NCBI GenBank assembly: GCA_035713725.1
Contig: DASTMZ010000235.1
Span: 1 to 24,701 of the forward strand
Length of the DNA stretch: 24,701 nt
Reading direction: 5' to 3'
Source: DASQPR01 sp035713725
GTDB taxonomy: Bacteria; Actinomycetota; Actinomycetes; Mycobacteriales; Micromonosporaceae
This document shows, piece after piece, positions 7,330 to 14,722 of the stretch (positions within the stretch are counted from its first letter, which is position 1; each line of letters begins with the position of its first letter). The translations under genes and the position numbers were made by a program. A model generated the notes under the pieces. The model did not search any database and was not told the DNA's origin. It worked only from the letters and a program-made list of their open reading frames with translations.

Positions 7330-8097
7330 CTAGTCGGCCAGCCGGCGACGGAACTGGCGCAGCGCAAGCCAGCATCCGACGACCGCCCAGAGCAGCAAAT
7401 ATGCGACGTGGCCGGCGAGCGCCCAGAGCGAACCGTGGTCCGCATGCGTCGCAGCGCGGCAGATCTCGACGGCGTGCCACAGCGGCGAGATCCACGCCAA
7501 CGCCTGGAGATATTCCGGCAGCCGCGAGATCGGGTAGTAGACGCCGGCGAACAACGACATCGGGATCACGATGAAGCGCTGCAGGAACGCGAAGTAGTTC
7601 GTGGAGGATTCGACGGTCGCGGTGAACGCGAACACCGGACTCGCGACCGCGACGCCGAGCAGCGCGCATGCCGGCAGGACGGCGAACGCCCACCACGAGT
7701 GCACCGCGCCGAAGAGCGCAGTGATCAACAGGAACACGCCGGACGACGTCACCACACGAAGCGCCAGGAAGGATAGGTCACCGAGCAGGAGGTCGCCGAT
7801 CGCGAGCGGCGCGGCGATCATCGCGTGATAGGTGCGCATCCAGGTGAACTTCGACTGCACCGGCCACGTCGACTCACCGAACGCCACCTGCATCGCGGTC
7901 GACGCGATCATGCCTGGTACGAGGAACGAAAGGTACGACTCGCCACCCAGCGCGCTCGTGTTGACCAGGCTGCCGACGCTGACGCCGAAGCCGAGCACGA
8001 AGAGCACCGGCAGCACGAACGACGACAGTGCTGACCCGCGCCAGGTGCGCCGGTATCCGACGAGGTTGTAGTTGAGGACCGCGACCGCGCCGCTCAT
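7330..8097 (-). CDS. ABC-2 type exporter permease (NodJ/DrrB-like), first subunit
   Basis: A 255-aa protein with about six membrane helices. The ABC-2 pattern is clear: LVPGMIASTAMQVAFGEST, then FTWMRTYHAMIAAPL as the cytoplasmic coupling region, and a C-terminal YPISRLPEYLQALAWISPLWHAVEICR stretch usual in NodJ/DrrB-like proteins. The ATG at 8097 shares one base with the TGA of the ATPase gene (TGATG), so translation is probably coupled; a GTG directly before it (8100) is an alternative. With the paralogous permease at 6505-7320 it probably forms a heterodimeric export channel in the cytoplasmic membrane. Confidence 0.87.
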   Translation of the reverse strand: MSGAVAVLNYNLVGYRRTWRGSALSSFVLPVLFVLGFGVSVGSLVNTSALGGESYLSFLVPGMIASTAMQVAFGESTWPVQSKFTWMRTYHAMIAAPLAIGDLLLGDLSFLALRVVTSSGVFLLITALFGAVHSWWAFAVLPACALLGVAVASPVFAFTATVESSTNYFAFLQRFIVIPMSLFAGVYYPISRLPEYLQALAWISPLWHAVEICRAATHADHGSLWALAGHVAYLLLWAVVGCWLALRQFRRRLAD

Positions 8098-9029
8098 CAC
8101 TCCACCAACCGGCGGCCGGTCAGATGCAGGAACACGTCCTCGAGAGAGCTGCGACGCACCAGAACGCTCGACGGATGCAAGCCGCGCTCGGTCACGCTCA
8201 CCAACGCCGCGTCGCCGTCCGGCGCGTAGACGAGGATCCGGTCGGGCAGCACCTCGACACGCTCGCCGATCCCCTCGATCTTGTCCGCGTACGGCGCCTG
8301 GTCGTCGCCGGGGAACCGCACCTCGAGGACCTCACGCGTGGAGTAGCGCTCGATCAGTTCACGTGGCGTGCCCTGCGCGACGATCTTCCCGTTGTCCATG
8401 ACCACGAGGCGATCGCAGAGTTGCTCGGCCTCATCCATGTAGTGCGTCGTCAGAACGAGCGTGACGCCCTGCTGCTTGAGCCGGAAGAGCCGCTCCCAGA
8501 CGAGATGGCGCGCCTGCGGATCGAGGCCGGTCGTCGGCTCGTCGAGCAGCACCATCTCCGGGTCGTTGATGAGCGCGCGCGCGATCGTCACGCGGCGCTT
8601 CATGCCACCGGACAGCGGTTCGACCTTGGCATCCGCCCGCTCCGCAAGCTGGACGAACTCCAGCAACTCGTCGACCTTCGCCCGTGCGACGCGGCGCTTG
8701 ATGCCGAAGTAGCGCGCATAAGTCGTGAGGTTCTGCCGCACGGTGAGTTCGGTGTCGAGGGTGTCTTGCTGTGGGCACACGCCGAGCCGGGCGCGGATCG
8801 CGACACCGTCGCGGACCGGATCACGACCGAGGATGCGAAGCGTGCCGGCGGTCGGCCGGGAGACGCAGCCGATCATCCGCATGGTCGACGACTTGCCGGC
8901 GCCGTTCGGACCGAGGAAGCCGAACGCCTCACCGGCCCGTACGTCAAGGTCGATCCCGTCGACCGCGGTGAAGTCGCCGAACCGCTTCACCAGCGATCGG
9001 GCGTGGATCAACGGAGCATTGTCAGTCAT
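8097..9029 (-). CDS. ABC exporter ATPase (NodI/DrrA-like)
   Basis: A 310-aa protein. Walker A is GPNGAGKSS (about 40-48), the Q-loop lies in CPQQDTLD, the signature motif is LSGGMKRR, Walker B is MVLLDEPTTGLDPQARH, and the H-loop is TTHYMDEAE. The C-terminal extension ending in SSLEDVFLHLTGR is typical of DrrA/NodI-type exporters. It powers export through the two permeases encoded behind it. The ATG at 9029 is chosen because the encoded protein then begins as usual for the family; an upstream extension to 9146 would add low-complexity repeats (9048-9083) and is unlikely. First gene of a three-gene operon. Confidence 0.92.
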   Translation of the reverse strand: MTDNAPLIHARSLVKRFGDFTAVDGIDLDVRAGEAFGFLGPNGAGKSSTMRMIGCVSRPTAGTLRILGRDPVRDGVAIRARLGVCPQQDTLDTELTVRQNLTTYARYFGIKRRVARAKVDELLEFVQLAERADAKVEPLSGGMKRRVTIARALINDPEMVLLDEPTTGLDPQARHLVWERLFRLKQQGVTLVLTTHYMDEAEQLCDRLVVMDNGKIVAQGTPRELIERYSTREVLEVRFPGDDQAPYADKIEGIGERVEVLPDRILVYAPDGDAALVSVTERGLHPSSVLVRRSSLEDVFLHLTGRRLVE

Positions 9030-9047
9030 CGGATCTCGCTGAGTGAA

Positions 9048-9083
9048 TCTGAACAGCTGAAGGATTCTGAACAGCTGAAGGAC
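9048..9083. repeat. Tandem 18-bp repeat upstream of the exporter operon
   Basis: Two adjacent copies of an 18-bp unit (9048-9065 and 9066-9083) differ only in their last base. Each contains CAGCTG inside the near-palindrome TGAACAGCTGAAG. They lie 19-54 bp upstream of the ATPase start, in the leader or promoter of the operon, where an operator would sit. A role as a regulator binding site is an inference. Confidence 0.7.
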
Positions 9084-9206
9084 CTGAACCGGGGAGGACG
9101 TCGCAACACCGCACGACCCTAGCTCGGACGTCGGACATCTCCGCACTGGTTTTCGGCGCGTTTGCCGGGCCCGCGCTGGGCCGTGCGGACGCGAGCGTGG
9201 CGCGCG

Positions 9207-9267
9207 TCACTCCGGCTGCGACAGGGCGCGTCACTCCGGCCCGACCGAACGTCAGTCCGGCTGCGAC
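9207..9267. repeat. Triplicated stop-codon region of the gene at 9252-9776
   Basis: Three related units start at 9207, 9231 and 9252, each with the core TCACTCCGGC or TCAGTCCGGC followed by a GAC ending. The third includes the TGA stop of the gene at 9252-9776 and its last codons; the other two lie beyond the stop. On the minus strand, the stop with its preceding codons has been copied twice downstream, with divergence. Confidence 0.6.
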
Positions 9268-9776
9268 AAGGACGCCTTCGCAGCCGCCACGAGTTCCGCC
9301 GTCGCCGCCCGTACCGATGGGTCGTCCGGGTCCGAACCGCCCTCGAACCGCACCGCCCACGCGAGCCCATCACGACCCGAGGCCCGGCGTGCCACCACGC
9401 GCGCCGCGCCACCGCCGGGCAGCGCGTGATGCGACGTGTACGCGACCGAGCCAGTGACCCGCTCGCGGACCCGCTTCGGCACGTCACCCGGCAGCGACAA
9501 CGTGATCGACACTGGCGCCATGTCCTCGACGACCTGGTACCCGTCACCCTCCGCCACCGCGGTGTCAGCTGGTACGACGGTCAGCGTTCCGTCCCGCCAG
9601 GTCGCCTTGTGGATCTCATGCCACCGCAGCCGCGATCGGCCGGGCAAAAAGAGACCGCGATTCGTCACCACAACGGCGTCCGCGCCGTGCGGTGTCCACG
9701 CCACCACGCGTTCGCCCGACTCGAGTTCGGGCGTCTTGGACGCGGGCAACTTCGGCTTGCGGAACCACACGCTCAC
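9252..9776 (-). CDS. Conserved-looking protein coupled to dnaG, function unknown
   Basis: A 174-aa soluble protein. The N-terminal half is rich in strands and has a PH-like or bacterial-PH feel (ERVVAWTPHGADAVVVTNRGLF, then RLRWHEIHKATW and GTLTVVP). The C-terminal half is helical near its end (AATAELVAAAKASL). I do not recognise a named family with confidence. Its GTG at 9776 overlaps the TGA of dnaG by 4 nt (GTGA). GGAGG lies only 3 nt before it, so the GTG two codons later (9770), at 9 nt, may be the actual start. Coupling to primase suggests co-expression rather than proof of a replication role. Confidence 0.65.
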   Translation of the reverse strand: MSVWFRKPKLPASKTPELESGERVVAWTPHGADAVVVTNRGLFLPGRSRLRWHEIHKATWRDGTLTVVPADTAVAEGDGYQVVEDMAPVSITLSLPGDVPKRVRERVTGSVAYTSHHALPGGGAARVVARRASGRDGLAWAVRFEGGSDPDDPSVRAATAELVAAAKASLSQPD

Positions 9777-11635
9777 AGACCTCCGACTGCTTGCTCGCGA
9801 AGCGCTCTAGCGTGTTGCTCCAGCGAGAACAGCTCGCCGGCGAGCGCGAGATATTCGTCGCGCTGGGTCACCGGATTGATCCGCTGCACCCGAGACTTGA
9901 CATCGTTGAGTCGCCGCATGACGCTCGCGAGCTGCAACCGCGCGAGCGTCACTGCGACGTAGCGCGGATCCGCCTCGCCGTCGATGCGAAGCGGCTCGAC
10001 CGCCAACTCGCCGACAAGCGCCGCCGCGGTCAGGTCGCCGCACGCCTCGCGTACCTTCTCGACCCACACCGCACCGCCGGTCGCGCCGGACAACCCGCCC
10101 ACGTCCGCGATCGCCTGGCGGATCACCACGTGCAACGGGTACGCGTAATCCGCTGGGGTGATCGCGTCGAACATCGGACCGGCGAGTGCGGGCGACTGGA
10201 TCGCGAGCTTGAGCGCTTCTCGCTCGACCAGCGTGAGGGGCGCATCCTGCGCCGGGACGTCGGGATGCTTGCGTGCGGACGGCACGGGCGGGCCGACCTG
10301 CCCGGCACTGGCGACGTTGCCGACCGCCTTCGCGACTGTCTCGATCTCCATGCCGAGATCGCCAGCAAGCTTGCGGGCATACTCCGGCCGCAGCGCGCGA
10401 TCCTTGATCTTCGCGACCAGCGGCGCCGCCTCCCGGAGCGCGCCGACGCGACCCTCGGCCGTGTCCAGGTTGTAGTGCGACAGCACCGAGCGAAGCGCGA
10501 ACGCGATCATCGGCTCTCGACGGGCCACCAGATCGCGAACCGACGCGTCGCCCTTGGCCAGTCGCAACTCGCACGGATCCATATTGTCCGGGCTGACCGC
10601 GATGAACGTCTGTGCCACAAAGCGCTGGTCGTCGCCGAATGCGCGCAGCGCCGCCTTCTGGCCGGCCGCGTCGCCGTCGAACGTGAAGATGATCTCGCCG
10701 CTGAGCGCGTCGGTGTCCATCAGAAGCCGTCGCAGCACGCCGATGTGGTCCGCGCCGAACGCGGTGCCGCAGGTCGCCACGGCCGTGGGTACGCCGGCGA
10801 GGTGGCACGCCATCACGTCGGTGTAGCCCTCCACGATTACCGCGCGACCCTGCCGGGCGATCTCCCGCTTCGCCTGCTCGATGCCGTAGAGCACGTGGGA
10901 CTTCTTGTAGAGCAGCGTCTCCGGCGTGTTCAGGTATTTCGGGCCGTCGTCATCGTCGAAGAGCTTGCGCGCGCCGAACCCGATGACGTCGCCGCCGAGA
11001 TCTCGGATCGGCCAGATCAGCCGGCGTCGAAAGCGATCGATCAGGCTGCCGGACCGGGCCGGCTTGGCGAGGCCGGCAGCTTCCATCTCGCTCGCCGAGA
11101 ACCCGCCGGCCCGTAGGTGCGTGACGAGCCCATCCCATCCGTCGGTGGCAAACCCGCAGCCGTAGGCCAGCGCGGCCGCGCGATCGAAGCCCCGGGCCGC
11201 GAGGAACTCACGTGCCGTCCGGGCCGCCGCCGTGGTCAGCTGCGCGGCGTAGAACTCCGCGGCCGCCTTGTTCGCCGCGATCAGTCGCTGTTTTTGACCC
11301 TGATTCGCTCGTACGGGTGCCGGACCGCCCTCGACGTAGTGCAGCTCGATCCCGGCGCGCGCGGCCAACCGCTCGATCGCCTCCACGAACGACAGGTGTT
11401 CGACGTCCATCACGAACCGGATCGCGTCGCCGCCTGCGCCGCACCCGTGGCAGAAGTAGACGTTGCGGGCGGCGGACACGGTGAAGGACGGTGTCTTCTC
11501 GTCGTGGAACGGGCAGAGTCCCTTCACGTTGCCCGACCCGGCCGACTTCAACGTGACGCGCTCGCTGATCACGTCGACGATGGACGTACGGTCGCGAATC
11601 AACGCGATGTCCTCGTCACGGATCTTGCCAGCCAC
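9773..11635 (-). CDS. dnaG: DNA primase DnaG
   Basis: A 620-aa protein that makes RNA primers for chromosome replication and acts with the replicative helicase at the fork. The CHC2 zinc-binding domain has C41, H44, C62 and C65 (CPFHDEKTPSF ... YFCHGCG). The TOPRIM core shows EGYTDVMA with E269 and FDGDAAG with D320 and D322, the metal-binding acidic residues. A helicase-interaction-like C-terminal region follows. The length is normal for the family. The start is a GTG at 11635 preceded by GGGAG at 9 nt. The gene is not in an rpsU-rpoD arrangement; a small unknown gene overlaps its end by 4 nt, and the upstream gene is divergent. Confidence 0.97.
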   Translation of the reverse strand: MAGKIRDEDIALIRDRTSIVDVISERVTLKSAGSGNVKGLCPFHDEKTPSFTVSAARNVYFCHGCGAGGDAIRFVMDVEHLSFVEAIERLAARAGIELHYVEGGPAPVRANQGQKQRLIAANKAAAEFYAAQLTTAAARTAREFLAARGFDRAAALAYGCGFATDGWDGLVTHLRAGGFSASEMEAAGLAKPARSGSLIDRFRRRLIWPIRDLGGDVIGFGARKLFDDDDGPKYLNTPETLLYKKSHVLYGIEQAKREIARQGRAVIVEGYTDVMACHLAGVPTAVATCGTAFGADHIGVLRRLLMDTDALSGEIIFTFDGDAAGQKAALRAFGDDQRFVAQTFIAVSPDNMDPCELRLAKGDASVRDLVARREPMIAFALRSVLSHYNLDTAEGRVGALREAAPLVAKIKDRALRPEYARKLAGDLGMEIETVAKAVGNVASAGQVGPPVPSARKHPDVPAQDAPLTLVEREALKLAIQSPALAGPMFDAITPADYAYPLHVVIRQAIADVGGLSGATGGAVWVEKVREACGDLTAAALVGELAVEPLRIDGEADPRYVAVTLARLQLASVMRRLNDVKSRVQRINPVTQRDEYLALAGELFSLEQHARALREQAVGGL

Positions 11636-11730
11636 GCCGTTGGCTCCCGTCTGTCGCGCCTCGCCACCATCCTGCCCTTCCCCGCCCCGGCCGCCTACAC
11701 CCGGATGGGCGCGTCGGCTCGGCCGGTCTC

Positions 11731-11752
11731 CCCCGCCGGTACGCCAGCGGGG
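11731..11752. promoter_or_regulatory. Hairpin in the dnaG divergent intergenic region
   Basis: A 6-bp inverted repeat, CCCCGC (11731-11736) and GCGGGG (11747-11752), encloses a 10-nt loop. It lies between the divergent starts of dnaG (11635) and the small gene at 11796. A TAGCAT hexamer at 11755-11760 could be a -10 element for the plus-strand gene. It may be an operator or leader hairpin; the evidence is structural only. Confidence 0.3.
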
Positions 11753-11795
11753 ACTAGCATCGAATCACCGTAAATCGTCCGGAATCGGAGGGCCT

Positions 11796-12146
11796 GTGAG
11801 CGCCAGGCTTCGCGACGAGCGGCTTGCCTGGCTCGCCGTACGCGACGAGTTGGTCCGCGCCGAACGCCGCCGTATCCGGTCCCGGATCGCCGCGTTCCTC
11901 GGCGGCCGCAACCTCGCGGCGGCTCGCGAACGGATTGCCGGTCCGCGGGGTCGGGCCCGGCGCGAGCAAGCGGTGGGCGACGTCGAGGTGCCGATGTCGT
12001 CGACGTACATGGTGCGATCGTCGCTCGCCGTCGAGGAGGTCGCGGGCCGGCTGTCGGATCCGGAACGCGCGACGCTCCGGGCGACCGGGCAAGTGCCCGA
12101 CTGGTTCCTCGGCGAGGTCAAGGCAACCGCCCGTCACATCGCATGA
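11796..12146 (+). CDS. Small basic protein of unknown function
   Basis: A 116-aa protein. The N-terminal half is a very basic helix-forming stretch (DERLAWLAVRDELVRAERRR then IRSRIAAFLGG), and the C-terminal half has a helical segment (SSLAVEEVAGRLSDPERATL). I do not recognise the family. The start is a GTG at 11796 with GGAGG directly upstream; longer in-frame starts would read into dnaG and are rejected. No membrane segment or catalytic motif is seen. Codon usage matches the surroundings. It is followed by the MmcQ/YjbR-like gene on the same strand, 57 nt later. Confidence 0.6.
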   Translation: MSARLRDERLAWLAVRDELVRAERRRIRSRIAAFLGGRNLAAARERIAGPRGRARREQAVGDVEVPMSSTYMVRSSLAVEEVAGRLSDPERATLRATGQVPDWFLGEVKATARHIA

Positions 12147-12203
12147 GCCCCACGCTCCGCTCGCGGCGGCGCGGTGTCGGGGGATGGTCGTAGCGTGCGC
12201 CGC

Positions 12204-12545
12204 ATGGTCGACGCCGAGCAGATCCGCGCGTTCGCCGTGACGCTGCCGCGCACCACCGTGCACGTGATCCACGATCGACTGAAGTTCCGGGTCGGCGCGA
12301 TCGTCTACGCCGCGCTGTCGCGGGACGAAACGACGATGGGCTTCGGCTTCCCGAAGGACGAGCGCGACGCGCTGGTCGCCGCCGAACCCAACAAGTTCTT
12401 CCTGCCGTCGGCGTCGGATATGCGCTTCAACTGGGTGTGCGTCCGCCTCGCCGCGATCGACCACGACGAGATGATCGAGCTGGTCACCGACGCGTGGCGC
12501 ATGGTGGTGCCGAAGAAGGTCGCGCGTGAGCGGCTCAGTTCCTAA
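12204..12545 (+). CDS. MmcQ/YjbR-like protein
   Basis: A 113-aa protein with the compact double-wing pattern of the MmcQ/YjbR family. It opens with RAFAVTLPRTTVH, continues with KFRVGAIVYAAL, GFGFPKDERDALVA and AEPNKFFLPS, and ends with WVCVRLAAIDHDEMIELVTDAWRMVVPKK. The family has a DNA-binding-like fold, but its biochemical role is unclear. The ATG at 12204 is picked as the shortest start that keeps the whole domain; GTG codons at 12195 and 12174 are alternatives, and no strong ribosome site separates them. It is convergent with the kinase gene, with a hairpin between. Confidence 0.8.
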   Translation: MVDAEQIRAFAVTLPRTTVHVIHDRLKFRVGAIVYAALSRDETTMGFGFPKDERDALVAAEPNKFFLPSASDMRFNWVCVRLAAIDHDEMIELVTDAWRMVVPKKVARERLSS

Positions 12546-12555
12546 CCGTGCGACT

Positions 12556-12580
12556 CCTGGCAGCGCGCGTTGCTGCTAGG
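12556..12580. terminator. Hairpin between convergent YjbR-like and kinase genes
   Basis: CCTGGCAGC (12556-12564) pairs with GCTGCTAGG (12572-12580) across a 7-nt loop, nine pairs including one G-U. It includes the TAG stop of the kinase gene (12576-12578) and lies just past the TAA of the YjbR-like gene, so it could end transcription from both sides. Confidence 0.45.
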
Positions 12581-14099
12581 TGCGCCGCCGGTCACGGAGT
12601 GACGCGCGGATCGCGGCCGCCGTATTGCCAAGAGCCGCGACCACGGTCAGCAGCAGGCTGGCCCAGAATCCGCCGGCGACGTGCACATAGTCGCTGACCT
12701 GCCGGTTCGCCGGCAGCGGCGTGGTCAGCTGGTTCGCCAACCGATCGGTGATCGCAGACCGAGCCAATGCCTCGCCGACGATCAGGCATGCGGCCGCGGC
12801 GGTGGCAATCGAGGCGATCGTCCGGAAGCGCGACGGCCCGCCTCGGCGAAGCACAAACGCGACGAGCGCACCCGCGATGAGCAGCAACGCGGCGAGCGTG
12901 ATGAACGGCTGGACGCCGAGCCGATCCGGTTGTGCCTGGTCGGCGGGCCGCAAGTTGTCGACGTCCGGTCGCGAGCCGGTGGCAAGGTCACCGCCGGTGT
13001 ACGTCGTCGTGGCGCCGGCCGCCGCGCGACCGTACCCATTGGGCGTGCACGACACGGTCAGGAAGCCGCCGCCGAAGAACAGCAGCGCGAGGATCAGAAG
13101 TACCGGCGACACGGCTCGCCCGGCGGTACGGATCATCCGGCGCGCAAGCCGCGGCCTGGCGAGGGCGGGAACGTACGGCATCGCGTGCGGCGCAGCACTA
13201 TCGATGGCCGTTGACGCTTGCCGGAGCGCGGCGGCGAACGCGGCGGCCTCCGGCTGTCGGTCCGCCGGATCCTTGGCCAGCGCGCGTTGCACGACCGCAT
13301 CGACGGTGGCCGGAACGGTCGGGACCAGCGCACTCGGCGCGGGCGGCGGGTCGGTCGCCACCGCGTACGCGAGTTGCGCAAGTGAGGAGTGGGCAAACGG
13401 CCGCGTACCGGTGAGCGCGGCGTAAAGCGTGCCGCCAAGCGCGTACACGTCGCTCTGCGCGGTCACCGCCTCGCCCCGCCACTGCTCGGGCGCCATGAAC
13501 GCGACCGTGCCGCCGGCCCAGCGTTCGCTGATCGTCGCGTTCGTGTGCAGCCAGTCGGTGTCCTGGCTCAGGTCGAGGTTGGCGCCGCCTGGCAACGGCC
13601 GAGACAGTCCGAAGTCGACGACCTTGACCGGCGCGCGGACATCGACCGTTCCGTCCGGACCGGACCATCCCGGCAACAGCAGGTTCGCCGGCTTCACATC
13701 GCCGTGCGCCAGGCCGGCGGCGTGGATCGCGGCGAGCGCGTCCGCGGCGCGCGCAATCAGTTCCACCGCGAGCGCGGGCGGCAATGCACCATGCCGATCG
13801 AGCACGTCCTGAAGGCTCGGTCCGTCGACCAACTCCATGACGAGCCAGGTCACATCGTTGTGCTCACCGACGTCGAACACCTTCACCACTGCCGGGTGTT
13901 CGACGCGGCGCGCTCGGCGCGCTTCTTCGCGCAGCCGTCGCCGCGCGCGTGGCGCGGCGTATTCGTCGCGCAGCACCTTGACCGCGACGGGCTTGGCATC
14001 GACGAGTCGGTGCGCCGCGTAGACCGCGCCGGAGCCGCCGTGTCCGAGTCGATGTGTCAAGCGCAGGCCGGGCAGATCCGGCAACTCGGGTCCGGTCAT
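12576..14099 (-). CDS. Membrane Ser/Thr protein kinase with multi-helix C-terminus
   Basis: A 507-aa protein. The kinase domain spans about 10-295: glycine loop LGHGGSGAVY (18-27), ATP-binding Lys K41, catalytic loop HGDVKPANLL with D134 (HGD in place of HRD), DFG at 162-164 and APEQ at 203-206. All residues needed for catalysis are present. Instead of the usual single helix and PASTA or sensor domain, about four membrane helices follow (about 329-350, 398-417, 427-447 and 475-497), with an external loop of about 45 residues between the first two. The ATG overlaps the TGA of the upstream HTH gene by 4 nt, so the two are co-translated. Substrate and signal are unknown. Confidence 0.9.
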   Translation of the reverse strand: MTGPELPDLPGLRLTHRLGHGGSGAVYAAHRLVDAKPVAVKVLRDEYAAPRARRRLREEARRARRVEHPAVVKVFDVGEHNDVTWLVMELVDGPSLQDVLDRHGALPPALAVELIARAADALAAIHAAGLAHGDVKPANLLLPGWSGPDGTVDVRAPVKVVDFGLSRPLPGGANLDLSQDTDWLHTNATISERWAGGTVAFMAPEQWRGEAVTAQSDVYALGGTLYAALTGTRPFAHSSLAQLAYAVATDPPPAPSALVPTVPATVDAVVQRALAKDPADRQPEAAAFAAALRQASTAIDSAAPHAMPYVPALARPRLARRMIRTAGRAVSPVLLILALLFFGGGFLTVSCTPNGYGRAAAGATTTYTGGDLATGSRPDVDNLRPADQAQPDRLGVQPFITLAALLLIAGALVAFVLRRGGPSRFRTIASIATAAAACLIVGEALARSAITDRLANQLTTPLPANRQVSDYVHVAGGFWASLLLTVVAALGNTAAAIRASLRDRRRT

Positions 14100-14653
14100 C
14101 GTTTGTCTCCTCGACCAGTCGCGACAGCGTCCACATGATCCTCAAGTCGGAGATCGGCAAACGCCGGCAACACCGACAGCAGCTCGCCGCGCAACGTCGT
14201 CAGATCGTCTGCGTTCGGCGCGGACTTGACGTGCCGCAGTGGACCCAACAGAGCGGTGATCGCCGCCTGCCCGCCGTCGCGACCGTCCGCCGACACCATC
14301 GCAAGATCGAGCAGTTCGCGTACGTCGGCGAGGGCGCGCGCGACAAGCTCGAGACGCGGTCGCTCCTCGAGCAGCAGAACGAGCAGCCGCAGCCAGCGGC
14401 GAGCGAGTTGACGGACCTCGGCGGCGGTGGCCGCCACCCGCTCGCCGGTCGGCCGCACCGGCAGCGCGTGCATCCAGGGCTCGATGGTGTTGGCCAGCCA
14501 GACCGGACCAGATGCGAGTTCCGCGTCCGGCTCGGGCATCCCGTGGCTGCGACGCCGGCGCCAGACCGCCACCAACTGGCGACCGACGCCGAGCGAATCG
14601 GCGATCTCCGCGATCCCGTAGCACGCTTGCCGATCAATCGGCGGCTCGAGCAC
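14096..14653 (-). CDS. HTH DNA-binding-like protein coupled to the kinase
   Basis: A 185-aa protein. The N-terminal about 55 residues look like a winged or MerR/AlpA-like helix-turn-helix: YGIAEIADSLGVGRQLVAVW, then a basic RRRRSHGMPEPD turn and an ASGPVWLANTIEPWM stretch as usual for such domains. The remaining 130 residues are helical and of unknown function (ARRWLRLLVLLLEERPRLEL). The start is a GTG at 14653 with GGAG only a few bases away. Its stop overlaps the kinase ATG (ATGA). A regulator phosphorylated by, or controlling, the kinase is a reasonable inference but unproven. Confidence 0.65.
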   Translation of the reverse strand: MLEPPIDRQACYGIAEIADSLGVGRQLVAVWRRRRSHGMPEPDAELASGPVWLANTIEPWMHALPVRPTGERVAATAAEVRQLARRWLRLLVLLLEERPRLELVARALADVRELLDLAMVSADGRDGGQAAITALLGPLRHVKSAPNADDLTTLRGELLSVLPAFADLRLEDHVDAVATGRGDKR

Positions 14654-14722
14654 AGCTCCGCAGCGTAATTTCTGATGACAGACGCGTCAACAGAGAGGAC
14701 GTTGTGCGCGAGCCGCCGACGG

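Noticed and set aside
9030..9146. N-terminal extension of the exporter ATPase to 9146
   Set aside because: The added residues come from the 18-bp repeat and do not resemble an ATPase; the ATG at 9029 gives the normal start.
11463..11795. Extended start at 11463 for the small gene at 11796
   Set aside because: It would overlap the start of dnaG antisense; the GTG at 11796 has its own GGAGG site.
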